NCBI GenBank assembly: GCA_016718805.1
Contig: JADKCP010000001.1
Coordinates: forward strand, 1-64,000
DNA from: Bacteroidota bacterium
GTDB taxonomy: Bacteria; Bacteroidota; Bacteroidia; UBA4408
Direction of reading: 5' to 3'
DNA: 64,000 bases
This document shows positions 1 through 9,183 of this stretch, one piece after another (position 1 is the first letter of the stretch; every line of letters starts with the position of its first letter). Under the pieces are notes generated by a model. It was given only the letters and a program-made list of their open reading frames with translations, was not told the DNA's origin and searched no databases. A program made the translations under genes and the position numbers.

Positions 1-1
1 G

Positions 2-445
2 ATATTTGCTGAAAGTTATGCATCAAAAATTAAAGAAGGAAATGATGTAGAAATTGTATTTCCCGACATCAACCAAACCATAACTTCAAAGATTAGTTTT
101 AAAGGAAGAGTGATAAATGCTCTTACGCGCACTTTTGGTGTTGAAGCGCTCTTGCAATCGCAACCCGATTATCATCCAAACATGCTTGCTGTTTTAAAAA
201 TTGTTGATTACCACAACCCTTCTGCAATGGTAGTTCCAATTAATACCATTCAAAACTCCGACGAAGGTCAATTTGTGATGGTGGCCCGTATCGAAAACGG
301 TAAAAATATTGCCAAAAAACAACGTGTTACAGTAGGCAAAGAATATGGTGGAATGGCTGAAATTACAGAAGGTTTAGTAGCTAACGATAAGTTAATTACT
401 ACCGGTTATCAGGATTTAAATGATGGTGATAACATCAAGTTTTAA
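2..445 (+). CDS. RND efflux periplasmic adaptor (membrane fusion protein), C-terminal part
   Basis: This is the 3' end of a gene that begins before the window; the frame is open from base 2 to the TAA at 443-445. The visible 147 residues look like the last beta-barrel and membrane-proximal domains of an HlyD/AcrA-type adaptor: a VPINTIQ segment, a VTVGKEYGGMAEITEGL segment (the usual xVxxG....veItxGL adaptor signature) and a final L-DGD-IK tail. Adaptors of this family join an inner-membrane RND pump to an outer-membrane channel. The RND permease gene follows 139 bp downstream on the same strand, which supports the call. Substrate cannot be read from this fragment. The GTG at 110 is inside the domain and is not the true start. 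Confidence 0.85.
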   Translation: MFAESYASKIKEGNDVEIVFPDINQTITSKISFKGRVINALTRTFGVEALLQSQPDYHPNMLAVLKIVDYHNPSAMVVPINTIQNSDEGQFVMVARIENGKNIAKKQRVTVGKEYGGMAEITEGLVANDKLITTGYQDLNDGDNIKF

Positions 446-520
446 TATTTAAAAGCCGGACTCTAATGTGTAAACCCGAAACAGTGTTGTTGCAAAAAAT
501 GCTCTGCTTAGGCTTACACA

Positions 521-546
521 CTCCTTCGACTTCGCTCAGGATGACA
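521..546. repeat. Fragment of a dispersed intergenic repeat (TTCGACTTCGCTCAGG type)
   Basis: The gap between the adaptor and permease genes holds the string CCTTCGACTTCGCTCAGGAT followed by GACA, with complementary ends (TCCT...AGGA). From memory, strings of this type occur as scattered intergenic repeats in several bacterial phyla. Only one copy is in this window, so its repeated nature cannot be shown here. It lies inside what should be one transcript, so it would be carried in the mRNA spacer. Confidence 0.4.
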
Positions 547-584
547 AGCCGCACAACTAACTTAATACGTTTATAACTCGATTT

Positions 585-3500
585 ATGAAAGATTTAGAAA
601 AAGAATTTAAACCCACCACCTGGTCCATCAACAATAAAACCAGCATTTTTGTAATGACCATTATCATTACCCTTGCAGGTATAATGTCGTATAACAGTTT
701 GCCGAAAGAAAAATTTCCGGACATTGTTATTCCTACCATTTATGTTAGCACTGTGAATTTCGGAACATCGCCGAAAGACATGGAAAACCTAATAACTAAA
801 CCGCTTGAAAAACAAATTAAAGCTATTAGCGGTGTAAAAAAACTTACCAGCAATTCGATACAGGATTTTTCGAATGTGATTGTTGAGTTCAATACCGACG
901 TTTCTGTGCCTTTGGCTAAGCAAAAGGTAAAGGATGCTGTAGACAAGGCGCGTACTGATTTACCGCAAACACTTACTCGTGAGCCGAATGTTATTGAAGT
1001 TGATTTTAGCGAAATGCCCATTATGTATGTAAATATTTCGGGTGATTTTGACTTGAATAAACTTAAAAATTTTGCTGATGATGCCAAAGATAAAATTGAA
1101 GGAATGCGCGAAATTACCCGTGTTGACATTGTTGGAGCACTGGATCGTGAAATACAGATTAATGTCGACAAGTTTAAAATGGAAGCGGCCGATGTTACCA
1201 TGCGCGACATTGAAATGGCTGTGAAATATGAGAATATGACCATGAGTGCCGGGTTGGTAAAAATGGATGCCATGAAGCGCAGCATCAGTATTTTGGGCGA
1301 GTTTAAAGATCCTCGTCTGCTAAACGATATAATTATTCGCTCCTCGTCGGGTGCAACTGTTTACTTAAAAGACATCGCTGAAATAAAAGACGGTTTTAAA
1401 GAAAAGGAAAGCTATGCGCGTTTGGCACACAAAAATGTAATTACGTTAAACGTTATAAAACGAAGCGGAGAAAACCTTATTGAGGCTTCGGATAAGGTGC
1501 GCGAGATAATTGCAGATTTGCAAAAAGAAAAGTTTCCAAAAGATTTAAAAGTTACCATCACTGGCGACCAATCTACTTCTACACGTGTAACCTTGCATGA
1601 TTTAATAAACACGATTATTATCGGATTTATATTGGTAACTCTTATTTTGATGTTCTTTATGGGAGCGACGAATGCCTTGTTTGTGGCCATGTCGGTTCCC
1701 CTTTCATGTTTTCTTGCATTTTTGGTATTCCCGAGCATTGGATTTAACTTGAACATGATTGTGTTGTTTGCGTTTTTACTTGCACTTGGAATTGTGGTAG
1801 ATGATGCAATTGTGGTAATTGAAAACACACACCGAATTTTCGACAATGGAAAAGTACCTATAAAACAAGCTGCAAAAATTGCAGCCGGTGAAATATTTTT
1901 ACCGGTATTATCGGGCACTTTAACCACCCTTGCTCCTTTTATTCCATTGGCTTTTTGGAAAGGAATAATTGGTAAGTTCATGTTCTTTTTACCGGTTACA
2001 CTCATTGTAACATTGCTCGCTTCGCTTGTAGTTGCTTACCTTATAAATCCGGTGTTTGCCGTACAGTTTATGAAGCCGCATCAAGATGATAATGATCCAT
2101 TGGTTAAAGCCAAAAAGAATAAGGGATTAAAAATAACCGGAGTTGTTTTTGCCGCAGTGGCGTTGCTTTTTTACATAAGTGGAAACTTTGGAATGGGTAA
2201 TTTTATTCTATTCCTGTATGGTTTAATTTTATTGAATCGTTTCGTTTTTACCAAGGTAATATTGAATTTTCAAACTAAAGTTTGGCCGGCTGTTCAAGAT
2301 CGTTATGCCCGTTTATTGAACCGTGCTTTGCAGGGTCGACGACCTATTTGGTTGTTGGTTGGAACAGTTGGATTATTAATATTTAGTTTTGTGTTAACCG
2401 GAATAGTAAAGCCGAAAGTGGTGTTTTTTCCGAACAGTGATCCCAACTTTGTGTATACCTACATTAATTTACCGGTTGGTACCAATGCCGAATATACCGA
2501 TTCCATTACGCGCATTGTTGAGGATCGTGTATACAAGGTGATGGAACCGGATGGCAAACCCAATCCAATTGTTGAATCTATTATTTCGAACGTTGCTGTT
2601 GGTGCTACCGATCCCAATGATGGCGATAGAAGCACAGCGCCAAATAAAGGAAAGGTATCGGTAGCCTTTGTGGAGTTTGCACATAGAAATGGCGCGTCTA
2701 CCAGTGTTTATCTAGACAAAATACGAGAAGCAGTAAAGGGAATTCCAGGGGCTGAAATTACAGTTGATAAAGAAGCAGCTGGACCGCCGGTAGGGAAGCC
2801 TGTGAGTATTGAAATTACTGGTGATGATCTTACCGATTTAATTCAGGTTTCGAAGCGTTTGAAACTTTACCTTGATTCGTTACAAATACCGGGCGTAGAA
2901 GAATTAAAATCAGACATACAAAATAACAAGCCCGAAATTGTGGTTGATATTGACAGAGAACGCGCAAATCGTGAAGGGATTAGTACTGCTCAAATTGGTG
3001 GTGAAATTCGCAATGCTGTATTTGGTGCAGAAGTAAGCAAATTTAGAGATGCCAATGACGAATATCCAATACAGTTGCGCTACAAAGAAGATCAACGCAA
3101 CAACATTGATGTGTTGATGAATTTAAAAATTACTTACCGCGATATGAATATGGGTGGTATGATACGTCAGGTGCCTCTTGCCTCGGTTGCGAAAATACAT
3201 TACGACAATACATTTGGTGGAATAAAACGTAAAAATCAAAAACGCATTGTTACTTTATCGAGCAATGTATTGAGCAGTGCAAATCCGAATGAGGTTGTTG
3301 GTAAAGTGCAAGATGCTGTTGCCCGATTTAGCATACCTTCAGGAATTAGTATTGATATGACCGGTGAACAGCAGGAGCAAAAAGAAACGGGAGCATTTTT
3401 AGGTGCAGCGTTAATGACCTCATTGGGCTTGATTTTTTTGATTTTGGTGATGCAATTCAATTCGATTAGCCGACCATTAATTATTTTGAGTGAGATTTTG

Positions 3501-3962
3501 TTTAGCGTTATTGGTGTATTGCTTGGTATGTCGATTTTTAATATGCAAATTTCTATTATCATGACCGGTATTGGTATTGTTGCCTTAGCGGGAATTGTGG
3601 TGCGTAACGGAATATTGCTGGTTGAGTTTACCGATTTGCTTATGGAGCAAGGAATGGAGTTGAAAGCCGCGATTATTGAGGCCGGCCGAACCAGGATGAC
3701 ACCGGTAATTTTAACCGCATCGGCAACTATACTTGGCTTGATTCCTTTGGCGGTAGGATTAAACATCGATTTTGTGACCTTATTCACGGTGTTTAATCCG
3801 CATATTTTCTTTGGAGGAGACAGTGTTGCGTTTTGGGGACCATTGAGCTGGACCATGATTTTTGGTTTGAGTTTCGCCACTTTTTTAACCTTGATTTTAG
3901 TTCCTGCAATGTATTTATTAGCGATGCGATTGAAACAGAAACTTGGATTGGTAAAAGCTTAG
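585..3962 (+). CDS. RND efflux transporter permease (AcrB/MexB-like)
   Basis: This is a 1125-residue inner-membrane proton-driven exporter of the resistance-nodulation-division family. The layout is classic: a first membrane helix near residues 20-38, a large periplasmic porter loop, a block of helices from about 340, a second periplasmic loop after the helix near 590-610, and a last helix bundle from about 935 to the end. The TM4 motif GIVVDDAIVVIENTHR near residues 400-415 carries the two Asp residues of the proton relay. An extra hydrophobic stretch near 515-560 makes it longer than E. coli AcrB (1049). It is the natural partner of the adaptor upstream; no TolC-like outer-membrane gene follows, so that partner may lie upstream of the window. 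Drug versus metal substrate is not certain, although the paired DD in TM4 fits the drug (HAE) branch better. A strong terminator follows. Confidence 0.92.
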   Translation: MKDLEKEFKPTTWSINNKTSIFVMTIIITLAGIMSYNSLPKEKFPDIVIPTIYVSTVNFGTSPKDMENLITKPLEKQIKAISGVKKLTSNSIQDFSNVIVEFNTDVSVPLAKQKVKDAVDKARTDLPQTLTREPNVIEVDFSEMPIMYVNISGDFDLNKLKNFADDAKDKIEGMREITRVDIVGALDREIQINVDKFKMEAADVTMRDIEMAVKYENMTMSAGLVKMDAMKRSISILGEFKDPRLLNDIIIRSSSGATVYLKDIAEIKDGFKEKESYARLAHKNVITLNVIKRSGENLIEASDKVREIIADLQKEKFPKDLKVTITGDQSTSTRVTLHDLINTIIIGFILVTLILMFFMGATNALFVAMSVPLSCFLAFLVFPSIGFNLNMIVLFAFLLALGIVVDDAIVVIENTHRIFDNGKVPIKQAAKIAAGEIFLPVLSGTLTTLAPFIPLAFWKGIIGKFMFFLPVTLIVTLLASLVVAYLINPVFAVQFMKPHQDDNDPLVKAKKNKGLKITGVVFAAVALLFYISGNFGMGNFILFLYGLILLNRFVFTKVILNFQTKVWPAVQDRYARLLNRALQGRRPIWLLVGTVGLLIFSFVLTGIVKPKVVFFPNSDPNFVYTYINLPVGTNAEYTDSITRIVEDRVYKVMEPDGKPNPIVESIISNVAVGATDPNDGDRSTAPNKGKVSVAFVEFAHRNGASTSVYLDKIREAVKGIPGAEITVDKEAAGPPVGKPVSIEITGDDLTDLIQVSKRLKLYLDSLQIPGVEELKSDIQNNKPEIVVDIDRERANREGISTAQIGGEIRNAVFGAEVSKFRDANDEYPIQLRYKEDQRNNIDVLMNLKITYRDMNMGGMIRQVPLASVAKIHYDNTFGGIKRKNQKRIVTLSSNVLSSANPNEVVGKVQDAVARFSIPSGISIDMTGEQQEQKETGAFLGAALMTSLGLIFLILVMQFNSISRPLIILSEILFSVIGVLLGMSIFNMQISIIMTGIGIVALAGIVVRNGILLVEFTDLLMEQGMELKAAIIEAGRTRMTPVILTASATILGLIPLAVGLNIDFVTLFTVFNPHIFFGGDSVAFWGPLSWTMIFGLSFATFLTLILVPAMYLLAMRLKQKLGLVKA

Positions 3963-3981
3963 ATTTTTAAATCACTCACAT

Positions 3982-4020
3982 AAAAAGCGGAGTTCCCTAG
4001 TGGAGCTCCGCTTTTTATTT
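3982..4020 (+). terminator. Intrinsic terminator after the RND permease
   Basis: Just after the stop codon, arms AAAAAGCGGAGTTCC and GGAGCTCCGCTTTTT pair over 15 bp with one G-U pair and a loop of about five bases, and a T-rich tail follows. The A-rich 5' arm means it could also stop transcription arriving from the minus-strand gene that ends at 4192. Confidence 0.85.
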
Positions 4021-4191
4021 TGTATCGCACTACTGTTCTCTTTAGGAGTGTAATTTAAAGAGTAAGCGTTATATCTGTTAAGGCGAAATATTGGGAGCTA
4101 ACAGCACTTTGTTAATCAGTGATCTTTCGTTAAAACCATTGCTCCTCTTTTAAAAAATGTGAGAATTTAAGTATGCAGAAGGTTGTAATTT

Positions 4192-5442
4192 TTACTGAAT
4201 AAGTTCAATTTTTTTAACAATGGTTTTACTACCATTAACAAGTTTTAGAAAGTATGTTCCTGGTGAAAAATTGCTTAAATCTACTGTGAAACTGCTTGTT
4301 CCGGAGGGAATATTGTTTTGCATAATTTCCCTTCCGAGTAAGTCATGCACAAAAAGTTTTTGCTTTGAAGAATTGGTGTTCAATAACTTCACGGTAAAGA
4401 TGCCATGTGAAGGATTTGGATATACCAAAAAGCTATTGTTGTCCGCTATGGAATTAACGCTAATGGTATTGGTTAGCCAAGACTTTCCATCTAGTTTCCA
4501 GGCTGTATATGTTTCAGGTTGAATGCCCGAATCGTAAATTAAATGATGCAATGCTGTAACAGCAACATCGGTATGTACCGGCGATTGTTTCATCAAATTT
4601 TTATTTACACCTGTAGAATTAAAGATTCCTGTTGCTAAAAAGTTATAGGTACCAGGGTCGGAGGCTGAAATTTGTTGTGGAGTAACAGAGTTGCCTGATG
4701 CAATGAACCAAATATGTCGTTCGGCCCAAGAGTTTCCTCCATGCACAAATCCGGTTCCTCCATGATCGGTTACCACTAAAATTAGCCAATCTTCGCCTGC
4801 ATAATTGCTTCGCATTTTTAGCGCATTGAGCAATATTCCTACTTGAGCATCTGCGTATTCTATAGCCGTTAAATACTGTGCATTGCCGGGATTAAAAGTG
4901 CTGGAGTGACCTTCGCGATCAACCGCTTCATAATAGGCAAAGAGGCAATCGAGATTAGTATCGGCCAATTGGCGCAATGCTTCAGCGGTGGTTGAATCGC
5001 CTCCGTTTGCTGTTTGAATTTTGGCATCCATGCCATCGTTGTAAACGAAATTATTTAAAGCTTCCCATTCCGAAATTTGTACGCAACGCAAATTGGGTTT
5101 AATTTCTTTGGCTCGTTTAGTAAAGTAAGGATAGCTATTAAAACTGCTGTTGGCATACGAATTAGCTTTTACTCCGTGTTTATTCCACCAGGTTCCGGTC
5201 ATGATGCTTGACCAAGAAGGGCCTGAAATGGTGATACCACAATGCCAGGAATCATAAGTGTATAAGCTTGTGCTGATGAGCGAATCGAGATACGGGGTAC
5301 TTGCTTGTTGCAAGGCATCGGAGCGGCAGCCGTCGATGCCAATAATTAGCACTTTACGGGATTGTGATGCTGTACTTGTAAAGCACATCAAACAAGCACT
5401 GAGCAACATAAATACAAATAGCCTTGGCAAAGTTTTTTTCAT
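4192..5442 (-). CDS. Secreted alkaline-phosphatase-superfamily (type I phosphodiesterase/NPP-like) protein with T9SS sorting domain
   Basis: The product has 416 residues. A signal peptide covers about residues 1-27. The catalytic domain starts with LIIGIDGCRSDAL (metal ligand Asp37), then GPSWSSIMTG around 74-83, where the nucleophile Ser/Thr of the superfamily sits, then AVDREGHSS, LVVTDHGG and a following HGG, which supply the Asp and His metal ligands. This is the usual two-metal phosphodiesterase or pyrophosphatase core. The last 80 residues (SFLVYPNPSHGIF start, KKIELIQ end) form a T9SS type A sorting domain, so the enzyme should be exported and attached to or released from the surface. 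It stands alone on the minus strand. The substrate is unknown. Confidence 0.88.
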   Translation of the reverse strand: MKKTLPRLFVFMLLSACLMCFTSTASQSRKVLIIGIDGCRSDALQQASTPYLDSLISTSLYTYDSWHCGITISGPSWSSIMTGTWWNKHGVKANSYANSSFNSYPYFTKRAKEIKPNLRCVQISEWEALNNFVYNDGMDAKIQTANGGDSTTAEALRQLADTNLDCLFAYYEAVDREGHSSTFNPGNAQYLTAIEYADAQVGILLNALKMRSNYAGEDWLILVVTDHGGTGFVHGGNSWAERHIWFIASGNSVTPQQISASDPGTYNFLATGIFNSTGVNKNLMKQSPVHTDVAVTALHHLIYDSGIQPETYTAWKLDGKSWLTNTISVNSIADNNSFLVYPNPSHGIFTVKLLNTNSSKQKLFVHDLLGREIMQNNIPSGTSSFTVDLSNFSPGTYFLKLVNGSKTIVKKIELIQ

Positions 5443-5465
5443 TGCATTAAGGGTGCTGTGTTTTA

Positions 5466-5473
5466 CAAAATTA
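5466..5473 (-). promoter_or_regulatory. Probable -7 box for the phosphatase-like gene
   Basis: On the minus strand the sequence TAATTTTG fits the Bacteroidota -7 consensus TAnnTTTG and lies 24-31 bases upstream of the ATG at 5442. No clear TTG -33 box is visible at 19-20 bases further upstream, so this is a partial match. Confidence 0.4.
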
Positions 5474-5741
5474 TAAATTAACTCATATCCTAAATTTTTC
5501 TGTTTTAGTGTAAATGCTTAATTAAACTAACCAAGCTGTGTTTAATGAGTACTGGTAATGTGAACAATAAATTCCTTCAGTACTACAAAGTTGATTTTAA
5601 AACTTTTTTACCCTCTTTAAAACGATAGCTGAAGCTGTTTTAATTGCTCTGCTTCAGTGTTTAAAAAAAGTTTTTGAACCATCATTGACGAGGTTTAATA
5701 TCACCGTGCATAGGTTAGTAAGATTCTAGCTTTTTAGTTTA
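5474..5741. other. Intergenic region between divergent genes, with an inverted repeat at 5616-5665
   Basis: No gene is visible between the phosphatase gene and the next plus-strand gene. One nested inverted repeat stands out: outer arms TTTAAAAC (5616-5623) and GTTTAAA (5659-5665), and inner arms CTGAAGC (5629-5635) and GCTTCAG (5651-5657). It could be an operator or an mRNA hairpin for either neighbour; nothing in the sequence decides this. Confidence 0.4.
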
Positions 5742-5770
5742 TTGAACCGCCCTTAATTAGACTACTTTTA
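5742..5770 (+). promoter_or_regulatory. Promoter of the 5783 gene (TTG-N18-TACTTTTA)
   Basis: TTG at 5742-5744 is followed by 18 bases and then TACTTTTA at 5763-5770, close to the Bacteroidota consensus TTG-N19-TAnnTTTG. Transcription would begin just before the ATG at 5783, leaving a very short leader. Confidence 0.55.
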
Positions 5771-5782
5771 TAAAAAATTTTT

Positions 5783-7054
5783 ATGAAAAAAATACTCTTA
5801 CTATTAAGTTTAATTGCCAACAATGTTAGTTCACAAAATTTACAGGAAACTGAAAATATTCAACACTCAAGCGGTTGGGTAAATACACTGCGAAAAACTT
5901 TTCAAGCACCCTTTGGCAATCCAAATTCGTTAAAAGATAGTGTTGTGAGTAATTATGATACTAATTGCAATTTAACGCGACGTAGCTTTTACAGAAGAAA
6001 CTCTAACAATACATTAATTTTGATTTCAGATTACACTTATGCAAACTACGATACGAGCGGTAATTTTTTTCAATTTATAATACAAACATTTAACAATACA
6101 ACTGGAGCTTCGCTTTCTAAATTTAAAACAAGCTATAGTTATCATCAATCCAATTTGCTTGCAGACACAACCTTTCAAGAAGTTTCAGGGACCTGGAATC
6201 CAGCTATTGCTTATCAACATTTTTATACAAGTAGTCGACCTGACTCCTCTTACGAATTTAGCTATGATACGATTACTACCAATTGGACTATTAGCTCAAA
6301 AACCTATTTTACATTTGTTGATACACAAAATAGGCCGTTGAAAACGATACGCTATTTTTTATCGGGAGGAACTAGCTATATGCTCCAACGAATAGATACC
6401 ATGGCTTATTTGAATAGTACATCCAATTTGCTCAGTTATGAAAAAAGCATTCAATACGCAAATAATTTACCTTATACAGCTAACACTAAGGTTTCAAGCT
6501 ATGATTCCTATGCTAATTTAACACTCTCTAAAACTTTTTTGTGGAATGCTCCACAAACCTTTGAAACACTAATTGATAGTAGCTTAAATTACTACCTTAA
6601 CCCGGCATTAAAATTAGTTGCTGATTCTTCTTATAGCTACACTTTTGATATTTCAACCGGAGCATTTCAACTACTGCTTCGTGGGAAAAATACATTTGAT
6701 GCGAATTCAAACTATATAAATTTCAACTACGAATACGCTTCCTCTCCAAACGGACCATTTACCCCTTTTGTAAACATTGAGTACGAATGGACTGCTTGTG
6801 TTCCTACTTTACTACCAAAGCTAACTAGGGCACCTTTATTAAATTTTTATCCCAATCCTAGCAATGGGAAAATCATTCTTGAAGGTGTAGTTTCGTATTA
6901 TGAAGTGTATTCAGTCGTAGGCCAATTAATTACATCATCGACAGTTTCTGCTGATCAAAAAATTATTGAATTTACAAACCTAAAAAGCGGGGTGTATTTT
7001 TTACGGTTGGGTGATGGAAAAAACATGCAAACGAAAAAGTTGCTGATAGAATAA
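5783..7054 (+). CDS. Secreted protein of unknown function with T9SS sorting domain
   Basis: The product has 423 residues. It begins with a signal peptide (MKKILLLLSLIANNVSSQ). The middle 310 residues are rich in Tyr, Ser, Thr and Asn and contain loosely repeated stretches of the type Y-SY-S-NLL-----Q, which resemble the YD-like repeats seen in other Bacteroidota T9SS proteins. No catalytic motif is recognised. The end (FYPNPSNGKIILEG to KKLLIE) is a T9SS type A sorting domain, so surface or extracellular location is expected. It has its own promoter just upstream and is followed by dnaG 102 bp later. An adhesive or structural role is only a guess. Confidence 0.8.
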   Translation: MKKILLLLSLIANNVSSQNLQETENIQHSSGWVNTLRKTFQAPFGNPNSLKDSVVSNYDTNCNLTRRSFYRRNSNNTLILISDYTYANYDTSGNFFQFIIQTFNNTTGASLSKFKTSYSYHQSNLLADTTFQEVSGTWNPAIAYQHFYTSSRPDSSYEFSYDTITTNWTISSKTYFTFVDTQNRPLKTIRYFLSGGTSYMLQRIDTMAYLNSTSNLLSYEKSIQYANNLPYTANTKVSSYDSYANLTLSKTFLWNAPQTFETLIDSSLNYYLNPALKLVADSSYSYTFDISTGAFQLLLRGKNTFDANSNYINFNYEYASSPNGPFTPFVNIEYEWTACVPTLLPKLTRAPLLNFYPNPSNGKIILEGVVSYYEVYSVVGQLITSSTVSADQKIIEFTNLKSGVYFLRLGDGKNMQTKKLLIE

Positions 7055-7119
7055 TTGTATCCATTTTTTAATTTATATCAAAAACGTTTTCCATTGTTCT
7101 AATGGGGTTTAAACTATTT

Positions 7120-7143
7120 CTGCTAATTTACTTAACTTAGCAG
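7120..7143 (+). promoter_or_regulatory. Small inverted repeat in the dnaG leader
   Basis: Arms CTGCTAA (7120-7126) and TTAGCAG (7137-7143) are perfectly complementary, with a 10-base A/T-rich spacer, 13 bases before the GTG start of dnaG. It could form a hairpin in the leader or be a protein-binding dyad. No T-run follows, so it does not look like a terminator of the upstream gene. Confidence 0.35.
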
Positions 7144-7156
7144 TTCAAATAAGCGA

Positions 7157-9172
7157 GTGATCCCAAAAGAAACCATCGATAAAATTTTTGAAACTGCCCG
7201 AGTAGAAGAGGTGGTAGGAGATTTTGTGTCGCTTAAGCGGAGGGGTGTTAATTTACTAGGCAATTGCCCCTTTCACAATGAAAAAACACCTTCGTTTACC
7301 GTATCTCCGGCAAAGGGAATTTACAAATGTTTTGGTTGCGGGAAAGGCGGAAATTCGGTAAATTTTATCATGGAACACGAGTCGCTCTCGTATCCGGAAG
7401 CATTAAAATACCTGGCTAAAAAATACAATATTGAGGTTCCGGAAGTAGAGCTGAGTGCCGAACAAATTGAACACGACAATGAGCGTGAAAGTATATTTTT
7501 AGTTACGGCTTTTGCACAAAAATATTTTACTGAACAATTGCATCATTCGCCCGAAGGAGTTGCCATTGGTTTAAGCTATTTTAAAGAACGAGGGTTTAGA
7601 GAGGACATCATTGAAAAGTTTCAGTTAGGCTATTCGCATGACAAATGGCGAAACTTTACAGATGCGGCTCTTGAAGCAGGTTATAAAACCGATTATTTAA
7701 TTCGTTCGGGGCTCACCATACGTAGCGAGAAAACGCCCTCAGTTGATATTGCCGATGAGCAAACTATTCACGGCGAAAAAAGAGAACGCTTGTTTGATCG
7801 ATTTTCGGGACGTGTACTATTTCCGGTACATAACATATCGGGAAGAGTAATTGCATTTGGTGGAAGAATATTGGGTTCGGATAAAAAAGTTGCCAAGTAC
7901 ATTAACTCACCCGAAACCGAAATTTACCACAAGAGCAATGTGCTGTATGGCTTGTACTTCGCAAAGAAAGCGATATTGGCTAAGGATGTTTGTTTTTTAG
8001 TGGAAGGTTATACCGACGTTATTTCATTGTTTCAAGCGGGCATTGAAAATGTGGTGGCTTCGAGTGGAACATCCTTAACTGTGGAGCAAATTCGTTTGAT
8101 ACATCGGTATACAAAAAACATCACCATTTTGTATGACGGAGATACAGCAGGAATAAAAGCTTCGTTTAGAGGGATTGATTTGATTTTGGAGGAGGGAATG
8201 AATGTTAAGGTGTTGTTGTTTCCGGATGGAGAAGATCCTGACTCATACAGTAAAAAAGTGAGTAGCGCCGAATTGGAAGAATTTATTTCTAAAAATTCTC
8301 TTGATTTTATTCGCTTTAAAACCGGCTTGTTGTATGAAGAAACGCGACATGATCCCATAAAAAAAGCCGGGCTCATTCATAATATTGTTGAAACTATTTC
8401 GCTTATACCGGATGCTATATCGCGCTCGGTGTATGTAAAAGAGTGCAGCAGGATAATGGATATGGGGGAGCAGATTTTGCTTACCGAGCTGAATAAATTA
8501 CGCCGCAAGAAACTTGGTGCTGCAGCCGAAAAAGCAGGAGATGAAAACTTTACAAGCAGTTTTTCGGAAGCGGCGATAGCAGATGAAGAACAAGACATTA
8601 TTGTTGAAGATGCTATTGAATTTCAGGAACGGGATATTATTCGCTTGCTGGTTAATTTTGGAAATCGTGAAATAAATTTTGAAGTAGTTGATGAGGAACA
8701 AAACACCCAAACCGTTACTACCACTGTTGCTGAGCGCATACATTTTGAAATTACGAACGACCAATTAACATTTGAAAATAAAAACTACGAGTTAATTTTT
8801 GCTGAAGTAGCACAACATTTAGCCGATGAAAAAGTGCCGGATGTAAATTATTTTACACAACATCACGACCCGTTAATTCAACAATTGGCCATTGATATGG
8901 TGAGCAATAAATACGAGCTAAGTCAACATTGGGAGCGACATCACATTAATGTGCAAACCGAAGAAATGGTGTTGAAACAATCGGTATATAGTGCGCTATT
9001 TTCGTTGAAAAACACCAAGGTGATGAAGTTGATTTCTGAGAATCAACAGCAATTAAAAGAATTTAAAGATTTAAATGAGGAGAGTCTGCAAGCTTTAATT
9101 GAGCAGCAACAAGCTTTGTTGGAGGCTAAGAAACATTTTTCGCTGCAATTGGGGCGGATTATTTTGAAATGA
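7157..9172 (+). CDS. dnaG: DNA primase DnaG
   Basis: The product has 671 residues and is the replication primase, which makes RNA primers at the fork with the DnaB helicase. The N-terminal CHC2 zinc-binding domain is intact (Cys37, His40, Cys58, Cys61; CPFH and CFGC). The catalytic core follows, with the basic RGF/GRVLFPVHNISGRVIAFGGR region near 215-240 and the TOPRIM motifs EGYTDVISLF and DGDTAG near 280-335, which hold the metal-binding acidic residues. The C-terminal part (about 500-671) is acidic and helical and corresponds to the helicase-binding region. The start is GTG at 7157: the MIPKETIDKI opening matches the family and no ATG is nearby. Its TGA overlaps an ATG of the next frame at 9169. 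Confidence 0.97.
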   Translation: MIPKETIDKIFETARVEEVVGDFVSLKRRGVNLLGNCPFHNEKTPSFTVSPAKGIYKCFGCGKGGNSVNFIMEHESLSYPEALKYLAKKYNIEVPEVELSAEQIEHDNERESIFLVTAFAQKYFTEQLHHSPEGVAIGLSYFKERGFREDIIEKFQLGYSHDKWRNFTDAALEAGYKTDYLIRSGLTIRSEKTPSVDIADEQTIHGEKRERLFDRFSGRVLFPVHNISGRVIAFGGRILGSDKKVAKYINSPETEIYHKSNVLYGLYFAKKAILAKDVCFLVEGYTDVISLFQAGIENVVASSGTSLTVEQIRLIHRYTKNITILYDGDTAGIKASFRGIDLILEEGMNVKVLLFPDGEDPDSYSKKVSSAELEEFISKNSLDFIRFKTGLLYEETRHDPIKKAGLIHNIVETISLIPDAISRSVYVKECSRIMDMGEQILLTELNKLRRKKLGAAAEKAGDENFTSSFSEAAIADEEQDIIVEDAIEFQERDIIRLLVNFGNREINFEVVDEEQNTQTVTTTVAERIHFEITNDQLTFENKNYELIFAEVAQHLADEKVPDVNYFTQHHDPLIQQLAIDMVSNKYELSQHWERHHINVQTEEMVLKQSVYSALFSLKNTKVMKLISENQQQLKEFKDLNEESLQALIEQQQALLEAKKHFSLQLGRIILK

Positions 9173-9183
9173 CGGGAACAAAT

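Noticed and set aside
3236..3880. Long minus-strand frame (214 codons) opposite the RND permease
   Set aside because: It is antisense to conserved membrane helices and motifs of the permease, has low-complexity Ile/Lys/Asn composition and no family resemblance.
5783..7054. RHS/YD-repeat toxin
   Set aside because: Repeats are only loosely YD-like, the protein is short, there is no toxin core or immunity gene, and the C-terminus is a T9SS sorting domain.
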